NCBI GenBank assembly: GCA_009845645.1
Contig: VXZF01000174.1
Span: 1,490-12,350 of the forward strand
Direction of reading: 5' to 3'
DNA: 10,861 bases
DNA from: Gemmatimonadota bacterium
Lineage (GTDB): Bacteria; Latescibacterota; UBA2968; UBA8231
Made by a program: the position numbers and the translations under genes. A model generated the notes under the pieces. The model did no database searches. It was not told the origin of the DNA and saw nothing but the letters and a program-made list of their open reading frames with translations. Below are positions 1 to 6,824 of this stretch, piece by piece; the first letter of the stretch is position 1, and each line of letters begins with the position of its first letter.

Positions 1-190
1 CGACTCTTCAGGTTGTGTGCATCGGCTGGCTAAAACGCACAGCCGAATCGGGAACTCACCTCGCATTCGCATCGTCTTAGGCGATTGATTGCGCGTGCAG
101 GGGCTTTCCCACGGGGTTTTCGGGACAGCGCTTTCGAGAAGGAGGGCACTTTTGCGTCCCGGAAACCGGCGATACATCGATTTCGATACA

Positions 191-212
191 GCCGCTTTCC
201 AGCGGCTTTTTT
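191..212 (+). terminator. Rho-independent terminator
   Basis: GCCGCT (191-196), a 4-base loop TTCC and AGCGGC (201-206) form a perfect 6-bp GC-rich stem followed directly by six T (207-212). It would end transcription entering from the left and insulate the small gene at 301. A second copy of GCGGC plus six T lies just downstream (236-246) but has no local pairing arm. Confidence 0.7.
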
Positions 213-284
213 AATGGCTGCGGCGCAAAAATGCTGCGGCTTTTTTCGTTGAATTTCGTCGAACTTCGCACCAATTGAAGATCT

Positions 285-290
285 GGAGAG
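285..290 (+). promoter_or_regulatory. Ribosome binding site for the small HTH protein
   Basis: GGAGAG lies ten bases before the ATG at 301. It supports that ATG over the alternative reading frame that opens at 275. Confidence 0.6.
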
Positions 291-300
291 AAAACAACTC

Positions 301-558
301 ATGCGCAAAATCGAGCCAGAACGCATCAAGCGCGCGGCGCGCATTTACGCGAGCAATCAAGAGGCTAGCCGTGCGCTGGGTATTGCCCCGGGCAGTTTCA
401 GTCGGCTCTGCCGGCTATATAAAATCGAAACCCCCTATGCGCGCAAACGGCGGCGGCGCGAGGAGTTTGGCCGCCAGCGCGACGACGATCTCTTGGAAGA
501 CATCGACATTGACCTGCAAGAGATCAAGGCGCTAGAGGAGGTCCTCGACCTCAATTAA
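301..558 (+). CDS. Small helix-turn-helix-like protein, 85 aa
   Basis: The function is unknown; it looks like a small DNA-binding protein. Residues about 18-45 (NQEASRALGIAPGSFSRLCR) read like a Fis or psq-type helix-turn-helix: a first helix with EASRALGI, a turn at APG, then a recognition-like helix SFSRLCRLYKI. A very basic stretch follows (KRRRREEFGRQR, about 49-60). The last 25 residues are strongly acidic (DDDLLEDIDIDLQEIKALEEVLDLN) and probably helical. No signal peptide or membrane segment is present. The start is set by GGAGAG ten bases upstream. The gene has terminators on both sides (191-212 and 584-631), so it is probably its own transcription unit. The family is not recognised, and the HTH call rests on pattern only. 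It could equally be an RNA-binding or ribosome-associated protein. Confidence 0.7.
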   Translation: MRKIEPERIKRAARIYASNQEASRALGIAPGSFSRLCRLYKIETPYARKRRRREEFGRQRDDDLLEDIDIDLQEIKALEEVLDLN

Positions 559-583
559 TAGGCTTCGCATACTGCGCTCGGCC

Positions 584-631
584 AGCGGAGAGTTGGTGGA
601 CGTTTTCGTCCGCTAGCTCTCCGCTTTTTTT
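584..631 (+). terminator. Strong Rho-independent terminator
   Basis: AGCGGAGAG (584-592) pairs with CTCTCCGCT (617-625). Inner bases continue the stem (GGACG 598-602 with CGTCC 607-611) around a TTTT loop, giving about 19 paired positions with three G-U wobbles. A T-run to 631 follows. It separates the small HTH gene from the fusion gene at 681. Confidence 0.9.
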
Positions 632-667
632 GTTCCAATCCATGCCTCGACTTTTATTAGGGTCTAA

Positions 668-676
668 AAAGGAGGA
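668..676 (+). promoter_or_regulatory. Consensus Shine-Dalgarno setting the start of the fusion gene
   Basis: AAAGGAGGA (668-676) contains a full Shine-Dalgarno core and sits four bases before the ATG at 681. Earlier in-frame starts (TTG 630, inside the terminator tail, and ATG 642) would translate through this site and are rejected. Confidence 0.85.
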
Positions 677-680
677 AATC

Positions 681-3323
681 ATGCCTAGCGCAAAGTCGTT
701 ACAGCAGCTTTGTCGCCAAACTCTGCCGCTGATGTTGCAGCAGGCGAATGGACAGAAGATGATGGCGGCGGTGCGAGATGTGGTACAAACTGATCGCTGG
801 AATTCATTTGACCGCTTCGGCGACACGACCGCCACGCTAACTAGCCGCTACGAGGCCGCGGGCGCACGCGTGGAGGTCGAATCCATCCAAACCGGAGGGC
901 GACTGGGGTCGGGCCGGTGGATCATCCGCGAAGCCGCCGATGTAGCGGGCGCGACCGTGGACGTGGTACACCCGCTCACCGAACGGGTACTGGATTGGCA
1001 GAAGAATCCCTGGCACGTCATCCAGTGGAGCGCGGCGACCCCAGCAGATGGTTTGCGGCTGCGACTGGTGATTCTCGACCAAGTCGAAGACATCCAACGG
1101 CAGCCAACCGACGGACTGGCTAGTGCAATTGTGCTGACCAAGCTAGACCCGCGCTCCAACCTCGGTCTTTTAGCCGCTAAGGGAGCCACCGCAGTCATCG
1201 CCGACCGGCCGGTGCCCAACCTGCCCAATGCAGTGGCGTGGACCAAATTCGGATGGGGTGCAATACCCCTAGCTCATGCGACAGCGCGGTTGGTGGGCTT
1301 TGTGATCTCTGAGCAGCAAGGGAAGCGACTGCGGCGGCTAGCGCAGCAGCGCGGCCCCTTGACCCTGCACGTACGAGCCGACATCCGCAAATACGTCGGC
1401 AGTCACGACGTGGTCAGCGGCATCATCGAGGGAGCAGGCGATCCGCAGGACGAAGTTTGGGCCATCGCGCACAGTGGCGAGCCGGGAGCCATAGACAACG
1501 CTTCGGGCGTGGCCACCACCCTGGAGATCGCCCGCGTGATCGAAGGGCTTATTCAAGCGGGAAAACTCGCGCGCCCCAAGCGCACCATTCGCCTGCTCAA
1601 CGCCTATGAGTGCTACGGGTTCTTCGCCTATCTAGAGCGGGTGCGGCGCTTGCAGACCCCTTTGGCTGGTGTGTGTATCGACACGATCGGCTCCCGACCC
1701 GCCGTCTGCGATGGCCGGCTGGAGTGGCACGCGACGATCCCCATGTCGGCTGGCTTCGTCGATCGGGTCGGCGCGGCTATCTTGCGGGCCGGGGTGCGGC
1801 AACACAAGCCTGGCTATCGCGTGCATCTAGCGCGATTCATGTCGACGTCTGACACCTTGATCGGCGATCCCCAGTACGGATTTCCCTGCCCTTGGATCAC
1901 TACCCATCACCGCAAGAGCGGGCGCGGCTTCGACGCCTACCACTCTTCGGCCGACGTGGAAGCTCTGCTCAGTCCGCGGGGACTGGAGACCTGCGCGGCC
2001 TCAATGGCGGCCTATCTGTACTATCTGGCCAACATGGGCAGCCGCGAAGTGAAGGAGTTGGTCCGCACCGAGACCCAGCATTTTCTCTCTGTATTGCAAA
2101 AGAAAGAGCGGCCCCGCGCCGAGGTCGAATACGTGCGCGAGGCGCACAGTCGCAGTGTGCGGCGGCTCACGCGCTGGCTTTGGGGAGGCAGTCGGCGCGA
2201 GGTCTTGGAGGCTATGGACGATAGCGAGCGGCAAGTGGCGGTAGCAGCAACCGAGGCCGCGCTGCCGGACAAGCGAGCGCGACGCACGGCCCAAGCGCGA
2301 CTGGTACCGCGGCGCACGGCCGTGCTCTCGCCCACCGCTGAGAACGCACCCGCCGCGATCAACGCGCGCATCTCAGCCGCAAAGCTATCGCCGTGGGCGC
2401 TGTTTTGGGCCGATGGACACCGGAATTTGGGCGAAATCGCCGAGCGCATCGCCTGCGAGGAAGCCGACTATCCAGCCGGGCCGCGGACGGAAGGTCCCAT
2501 CGCCGTCGATCGAGTGCACGAGTATTTCGCAGCACACGCCGAATTGGGCTATGCCGAGCTGATCGACCCAGCCAATATGATTGGCCGCAAGGAACTGGTG
2601 CGCGATTTGCGCCGCTTGGGCGTCACCCCAGGCATGGATCTAATGGTCCACAGTTCCCTATCGGCTATCGGTTTTGTCGAGGGCGGTGCCGAGACTGTCG
2701 TCGATGCACTCTTGCAGGCGGTTGGCAAGCGCGGGACCCTGTTGGCCCCTTCGTTCAATCACCGCGCGGCAAAAGTCTTCAACCGGCTGACCACGCCCAC
2801 CACCAACGGCACCATTCCAGACGCGCTGTGGCGGCGCACCGAGGCCGAGCGCAGCATGCAACCCACCCACGCGGTGGCGGCGATTGGGCCGCGCGCTAGC
2901 TACTATTGTCAAGGTCATCTCGAAGCTGGGATCTGGGCGCAAGACAGCCCAATCGGCAAACTGGTCCACGACGGCGGCTACATTCTCGCGCTGGGCTCGA
3001 CGCACGATACGAGCACGGCCTATCACGTGGCCGAGATGTCCGTGCCCTGCGGCTGCATTGAATCTTTTGCAATTCCAGACCGCATCGTGCGCGAGGACGG
3101 GACCGTAGAAGAGGTCTTGGGGCTGGCCTTTCGCAATGGCTCCTGCCCGGTTCCAACCCACAAGCTGGACTCAACCCTCGACCGGAGAAAGTTGCAGCGG
3201 CGGGGCAAGGTCGGGCAGGCCGAATGCGAATTGGTGAAGGCCCACGACCTGTGGCAGGTGCGGCGCGAACACCTGCGGCGCGTCTGTCCCACCTGCACCG
3301 TCAAGCCCCAGACCGCGCGGTGA
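681..3323 (+). CDS. M28/DUF4910-type peptidase fused to AAC(3)-type N-acetyltransferase, 880 aa
   Basis: This is a bifunctional, apparently cytosolic enzyme with no signal peptide. Residues about 40-470 resemble the M28-like aminopeptidase families (DUF4910/DUF2172). A PA-like insert (about 146-176, VLTKLDPRSNLGLLAAKGATAVI) precedes a peptidase core. The core has AHSGEPGAIDNASGVA with H264 and D272, KRTIRLLNAYECYG with E310-C311, D334, a THH motif (H409-H410), and YHSSAD with H421 as the probable last zinc ligand. Residues about 570-630 (LFWADGHRNLGEIAERI) look like the winged helix common at the end of these peptidases. Residues about 635-870 match the AAC(3) family: VHSSLSAIGFVEGG (656-669), RSMQPTHAVAAIGP (724-737) and TAYHVAE with H782. 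That family transfers acetyl from acetyl-CoA to an amine. Oddities are the fusion itself, Cys where M28 usually has a second Glu, and six Cys in the last 95 residues. The next gene starts on its stop codon. Domain calls are confident; the substrate is unknown. Confidence 0.85.
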   Translation: MPSAKSLQQLCRQTLPLMLQQANGQKMMAAVRDVVQTDRWNSFDRFGDTTATLTSRYEAAGARVEVESIQTGGRLGSGRWIIREAADVAGATVDVVHPLTERVLDWQKNPWHVIQWSAATPADGLRLRLVILDQVEDIQRQPTDGLASAIVLTKLDPRSNLGLLAAKGATAVIADRPVPNLPNAVAWTKFGWGAIPLAHATARLVGFVISEQQGKRLRRLAQQRGPLTLHVRADIRKYVGSHDVVSGIIEGAGDPQDEVWAIAHSGEPGAIDNASGVATTLEIARVIEGLIQAGKLARPKRTIRLLNAYECYGFFAYLERVRRLQTPLAGVCIDTIGSRPAVCDGRLEWHATIPMSAGFVDRVGAAILRAGVRQHKPGYRVHLARFMSTSDTLIGDPQYGFPCPWITTHHRKSGRGFDAYHSSADVEALLSPRGLETCAASMAAYLYYLANMGSREVKELVRTETQHFLSVLQKKERPRAEVEYVREAHSRSVRRLTRWLWGGSRREVLEAMDDSERQVAVAATEAALPDKRARRTAQARLVPRRTAVLSPTAENAPAAINARISAAKLSPWALFWADGHRNLGEIAERIACEEADYPAGPRTEGPIAVDRVHEYFAAHAELGYAELIDPANMIGRKELVRDLRRLGVTPGMDLMVHSSLSAIGFVEGGAETVVDALLQAVGKRGTLLAPSFNHRAAKVFNRLTTPTTNGTIPDALWRRTEAERSMQPTHAVAAIGPRASYYCQGHLEAGIWAQDSPIGKLVHDGGYILALGSTHDTSTAYHVAEMSVPCGCIESFAIPDRIVREDGTVEEVLGLAFRNGSCPVPTHKLDSTLDRRKLQRRGKVGQAECELVKAHDLWQVRREHLRRVCPTCTVKPQTAR

Positions 3324-5485
3324 ATAGATCGCTACCCTCTCCGTATGGCCGGCACCTCCGGGGCAGTCAAGACGAGGGACTCACCGATGCCGCAGGCCGC
3401 TCGCATCTGACGCTGCGCGGCTTTTGGGTCGGCGCGTTCCTCAGCTTCTTCCTGTCCATTGGTGCGCCCTACGCCAACATGGCGATGCGGGCGACCAACA
3501 TGGCCTTCGACTTCAACACTCCGGGGGCCATCTTTCTGTTTTTGGTGCTGGTCGGCTTGCTCAACACGCTCTTCAAGCTCGCCGCCCGCGACTTCCGCCT
3601 AGCAGTGGGGCTAGCCCTGCTGGCCACGGGCGGCTTTTGCGGCTATTGGGCCAGCCGGGGTGCGGTCGATTGGTACTCGCCTGGTTTTTGGTTTGGTGCC
3701 TTCCTTGTCCTCTCTTCGCTGTGGAACGTGCCCGTGGTGCAGCGCGGGGGCACCCTCGCGCTCAATCGCGCTGAACTCGTGTTAGTGTACGCGATGTTGC
3801 TGGTCGTCTCCGCCCTCTGCACTATGGGGCTGACGCAGCAACTCTTGCCAGCTCTCACCGGCATTTTCTACTACGCCTCCCCGACTAACCAATGGGCCGA
3901 AAAGCTCTTCCCGCTCTTTCCATCGCAGCGCATCCTCGTCGATGACGGCACCGGCAACCGAGGCTTTTACGAGGGCGGTGCGCTCGCCGACATTCCCTAC
4001 GCCACTTGGGTCGAGCCACTGTGCTGGTGGGCACTACTGCTCCTCTCGCTGTACGTGGCGATGGTATCGACGGCCGTGGTCTTGCGCCGACAGTGGGTCG
4101 AGCGCGAGCGGCTGGCCTATCCGCTGACCCAGCTTGGGGAGGCCATCGTGCAAGGCGAGCGCGGCACCGGGCTGTTCAACGGTTTTCTCAAGCACGGTGC
4201 CCTGTGGTGGGGCGCGGCCTTGCCGCTTGCGTACGGTAGCCTCAAGGCCCTGCACCAATACTACCCGTCTTTGCCCAACTTCGGCCTGATTTGGTTTCTG
4301 CCGTCGTTTATCGGCCAGCAGAACCTGCAAATCTGGATCAGCTTCGCGCTCGTTGGATTTTCCTATCTCATCAGCACTCAAATAGCAGCCGGCATCTGGA
4401 TTTTCTATCTGCTCTCCAAGGTCGAAGCCGAATTCCTCGCCCTATCCGGCCTCAAATCCACTAGCAAATTCGTCTATGGGGTCTCGTACGAGCCGCTCTT
4501 GGCCTATCAGGGCGGCGGCGCGCTCATCGCCATGGTGCTCTTGGGGCTGTGGACGGGGCGCGGCCACTTGCGGAACGTATGGCGCAAGGCCCGCAGCCGC
4601 CATGCGGACATCGACGACGGCGATGAAATTATGTCCTATCGAGCGGCCGTACTCGGAGTACTCTTCGGCACTGGAGGTATCGTCGGCTGGCTGTGGCTGA
4701 TGGGCACTCCGCTCTGGGTCGGCGCGCTCTTTGCAGCGGTGGTCCTATTGGTGTTTATCGGCATCTCGCGGGTCGTGTGCGAGGCTGGCCTAGCGGCTGT
4801 GCGCTCGCCCATGATCGCCCCAGACCTCATCGTGCAGGGCATTGGCTCGCAGACAATCGGTGCGGCTGGCGTCTTCAACCTCTCCTTTGCTTACATCTGG
4901 TCGGCCGACATCCGCATCTTCCTGCTGGCCATGGTCGCCAACGGCTTGAAGCTGATCCAAAACATGGACCGCCGCAGTCGGCGAGTCGTCTTCTGGGCGC
5001 TGGTGGCGGCCATCTTTATCGGCGTGACGGGATCCTGCTGGATGGTCTTTCACCTCGCCTACAAGTACGGGGGCATCAACCTCGATAGCTGGCGCTTTCG
5101 CGGCGGCCCATCCACCATCTACAACGCGGCGCAGCGCGCGCTAGAGCCAGCCGGAGCCGACTGGTTGGGACTGACGTTTTTCGCTGGTGGAGCCGTGATT
5201 ATGGTCCTTTTGACTTGGGCGCGGCATCACGTCTTGTGGTGGCCCTTCCATCCAATCGGCTTCCCGATTGGCGCGAACTTCATGCTCGACAAAATCTGGG
5301 CTTGCGTGCTCTTGGCTTGGGCGCTCAAGAAGCTGATCTTGCGTTTTGGCGGGGCGGCGCACTATCGGACGAGCCAGCATTTCTTCATGGGTCTGATTAT
5401 GGGCGAGGCCCTGTGCAACGGATTGTGGCTGGTCATCGACTACTTCACCGGCAAGATCGGCAACGCCGTTTTCATTCTGGGGTGA
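3320..5485 (+). CDS. Polytopic membrane protein, DUF6785-like, 721 aa
   Basis: This is an inner-membrane protein with roughly 14 hydrophobic helices, probably a transporter. Helices are near residues 34-52, 70-88, 92-110, 122-136, 150-174, 233-255, 338-366, 398-412, 442-461, 465-486, 530-548, 555-580, 616-634, 658-674 and 688-708; some may be re-entrant. A charged loop (RKARSRHADIDDGDE, about 422-436) precedes SYRAAVLGVLFGTGG. The segment ISRVVCEAGLAAVRSPMIAPD (about 482-502) resembles DUF6785/DUF6784 proteins, which I recall as loosely similar to oligopeptide-type (OPT) transporters; that link is uncertain. The GTG at 3320 overlaps the previous TGA (GTGA) and gives a short hydrophilic N-terminus, so translation is probably coupled to the peptidase gene. 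An ATG at 3224 would overlap the upstream gene by 100 bases and add a non-membrane-like tail, so it is less likely. No substrate can be read from the sequence. Confidence 0.8.
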   Translation: MNRSLPSPYGRHLRGSQDEGLTDAAGRSHLTLRGFWVGAFLSFFLSIGAPYANMAMRATNMAFDFNTPGAIFLFLVLVGLLNTLFKLAARDFRLAVGLALLATGGFCGYWASRGAVDWYSPGFWFGAFLVLSSLWNVPVVQRGGTLALNRAELVLVYAMLLVVSALCTMGLTQQLLPALTGIFYYASPTNQWAEKLFPLFPSQRILVDDGTGNRGFYEGGALADIPYATWVEPLCWWALLLLSLYVAMVSTAVVLRRQWVERERLAYPLTQLGEAIVQGERGTGLFNGFLKHGALWWGAALPLAYGSLKALHQYYPSLPNFGLIWFLPSFIGQQNLQIWISFALVGFSYLISTQIAAGIWIFYLLSKVEAEFLALSGLKSTSKFVYGVSYEPLLAYQGGGALIAMVLLGLWTGRGHLRNVWRKARSRHADIDDGDEIMSYRAAVLGVLFGTGGIVGWLWLMGTPLWVGALFAAVVLLVFIGISRVVCEAGLAAVRSPMIAPDLIVQGIGSQTIGAAGVFNLSFAYIWSADIRIFLLAMVANGLKLIQNMDRRSRRVVFWALVAAIFIGVTGSCWMVFHLAYKYGGINLDSWRFRGGPSTIYNAAQRALEPAGADWLGLTFFAGGAVIMVLLTWARHHVLWWPFHPIGFPIGANFMLDKIWACVLLAWALKKLILRFGGAAHYRTSQHFFMGLIMGEALCNGLWLVIDYFTGKIGNAVFILG

Positions 5486-5496
5486 TCTCATATTCC

Positions 5497-5525
5497 TTGA
5501 CATTGCGGGAAGGCGGGCCTATCTC
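5497..5525 (+). promoter_or_regulatory. Possible internal promoter for the lipoprotein gene
   Basis: A perfect -35 TTGACA (5497-5502) is followed by a 17-base spacer and TATCTC (5520-5525). The -10 is a weak 3/6 match. The predicted transcript start near 5532 would be about three bases before the ATG at 5535, so the mRNA would be nearly leaderless. No close Shine-Dalgarno precedes that ATG. Confidence 0.35.
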
Positions 5526-5534
5526 TTTTGCGCT

Positions 5535-6824
5535 ATGAATAGACTCTTTTTCTGCCTCGCCACAGCGCTCATCGCCTGCGTTGGCCCCTTCGCCGGTAAG
5601 AAGGTTCTGCCTTGGCTTGCGGATCCCCCCATGCTCAAAGCGACCTTCTCCAGTGAAGAGGCCGCCGCGCATCTGGTATGGTCCCCAGTGTCTTCAGCGA
5701 GCTTTCTCTACGGCGAAATCCAGCGCGCCGCAGGAGGCGAGTTCGCGACCATAGAGCGCGTGGAATCCGCAACCGACACCACCTTTACAGACGCCGGTCT
5801 GTTGGCCAACACCCATTATAGCTACCGAGTCGTCAGCTTCTTCGGCGCAGACGAAACCGTACACGAGTTGGCCAGCACGACGGTCGCGGGCGGGTTCCAC
5901 CGCCGCATCGCAAGCTGGTCACTCGACAAAGGCACGGCCCCTACTCGACTGGCCATTAGCAGCAACGGCACGGTCTTTGTCGTCGGCGTGGGCACTGGGC
6001 GCGTCGAGCGCTTCGACCGCACGGGCCGCGCTTTGGACGCATGGGTCTATACCACTGAGCCGCTGGCCCGTATGGAAACGAGCGCGCTGGACGGGCCGGC
6101 ACTGGCCCTCGACGACGAAGATCATCTCTACGTGATGTACAATCTGCACCGCCCAAGCCAGAAGCCAGAGGCCTTTTGGGCGAAATTTGCCCCAGACGGT
6201 CGGCTGTTGTGGACGCGCCCACTCGCCGGATTGTTCGCCCGCCACATCGTCATTGACGGCGATGCCATATACATCGAAAGCATCAGCCAATTGCAGCTAT
6301 TCGACCAAGCCGGCGAACAGCAAATTCAGTACGCCATCCCGGCTCTGTTAGTGGCTAGTCTGCGGCTTTGGCAAGGGCATTTCGCCGCGCTAATCGAGCC
6401 GTTGGCCCTGCGCGCCGACGATTGGCAGGCACCTCGGCTAGTCGTGTACGACGACCCGCAGCGCGCCGCGGCCAGCCGCGTCATCGGCCGCGATCCCAAA
6501 TCGCATCAGGACCGCGGCAATGGGCTTTTGCTGCGGCCCACCGATTTTGCCGTCGATGAAGCCGCCGACCGGGCTTTCGTGGTCAATGCCGGTCACAGCC
6601 GCATCGAGGTATTCCAGCGCGGTGTCTATCTGACGCGATGGGGCGAAGAGGGCGGAGGCGACAACCAATTCCGCTTCACAGGCCGCCTCCAAGTTGTCGT
6701 CGATATGGCTACTGGCGAGGAGGACAAGCGCGAGGTGGTGGCCGGCGGCATAGCCCGCGACGCCGAAGGGTTCATTTATGTGGCCGATACCTTCAACGAT
6801 CGAATCCAGAAGTTCCAACCATGA
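5535..6824 (+). CDS. FN3 plus NHL beta-propeller lipoprotein, 429 aa
   Basis: This is an exported binding or scaffold protein. MNR, a hydrophobic run (4-14) and the lipobox LIAC with Cys15 form a lipoprotein signal peptide, so the mature protein should be lipid-anchored in the envelope. Residues about 33-118 look like one fibronectin type III domain (HLVWSPVSSASFLYGEIQR, then FTDAGLLANTHYSYRVVSFFG). The rest has NHL-type propeller blades: TRLAISSNGTVFVVGVGTGRVERFDRTG (137-164, blade-like), LALDDEDHLYVMYN (190-203), DFAVDEAADRAFVVNAGHSRIEVF (337-360) and GIARDAEGFIYVADTFNDRIQKF (405-427). The last two are the most typical. No catalytic residues are evident. The gap to the membrane-protein gene is 49 bases and the next gene overlaps by four bases. 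A plain Sec signal peptide instead of a lipid anchor is possible. Confidence 0.75.
   Translation: MNRLFFCLATALIACVGPFAGKKVLPWLADPPMLKATFSSEEAAAHLVWSPVSSASFLYGEIQRAAGGEFATIERVESATDTTFTDAGLLANTHYSYRVVSFFGADETVHELASTTVAGGFHRRIASWSLDKGTAPTRLAISSNGTVFVVGVGTGRVERFDRTGRALDAWVYTTEPLARMETSALDGPALALDDEDHLYVMYNLHRPSQKPEAFWAKFAPDGRLLWTRPLAGLFARHIVIDGDAIYIESISQLQLFDQAGEQQIQYAIPALLVASLRLWQGHFAALIEPLALRADDWQAPRLVVYDDPQRAAASRVIGRDPKSHQDRGNGLLLRPTDFAVDEAADRAFVVNAGHSRIEVFQRGVYLTRWGEEGGGDNQFRFTGRLQVVVDMATGEEDKREVVAGGIARDAEGFIYVADTFNDRIQKFQP

Larger units (their letters stand above)
1..300. other. Upstream region without a recognisable gene
   Basis: I see no convincing gene here. The + strand frames close within the first 90 bases, so the tail of an upstream gene could lie at the very start but cannot be identified. 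A long minus-strand frame across this region shows no recognisable domain and reads antisense into the next gene. I looked for a tRNA (T-loop GTTCRANYC), SRP RNA, tmRNA, RNase P RNA and common riboswitch cores on both strands and found none. The only clear elements are the terminator at 191-212, a second T-run at 241-246 and the ribosome binding site at 285-290. Confidence 0.5.

Noticed and set aside
1..190. tRNA or small structured RNA in the leader
   Set aside because: No acceptor/T-loop pairing, CCA end, SRP, tmRNA, RNase P or riboswitch core was found on either strand by eye.
30..344. 104-codon minus-strand frame at the left end
   Set aside because: It has no recognisable domain and overlaps the start of the better supported + strand gene, and its composition looks like antisense of GC-rich DNA.
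630..658. Possible promoter TTGTTC, 17 bases, TTTATT
   Set aside because: Both boxes are weak matches, and the start point would fall on the ribosome binding site. A promoter for the operon is expected around here but cannot be fixed.
630..680. Longer N-terminus of the fusion protein (TTG 630 or ATG 642)
   Set aside because: The TTG lies in the terminator tail, and both would place the consensus Shine-Dalgarno inside the coding sequence. ATG 681 with that site is far better.
2021..3304. Several long minus-strand frames under the fusion gene
   Set aside because: They are shadows of GC-rich coding sequence, with no domain, no ribosome binding site and Arg/Ala/Pro-rich translations.
3224..3319. 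Extended N-terminus of the membrane protein from ATG 3224
   Set aside because: It needs a 100-base overlap with the fusion gene and adds an Arg/Pro-rich tail typical of out-of-frame reading. GTG 3320 gives the usual 4-base overlap.
681..3323. Simple aminoglycoside resistance gene
   Set aside because: The AAC(3) fold also includes members not tied to resistance. The peptidase fusion and the operon context argue against a plain resistance determinant, and nothing mobile is nearby.
6638..6820. Extended N-terminus of the TPR protein
   Set aside because: It would hide a textbook signal peptide starting at 6821 and overlap the propeller gene heavily.
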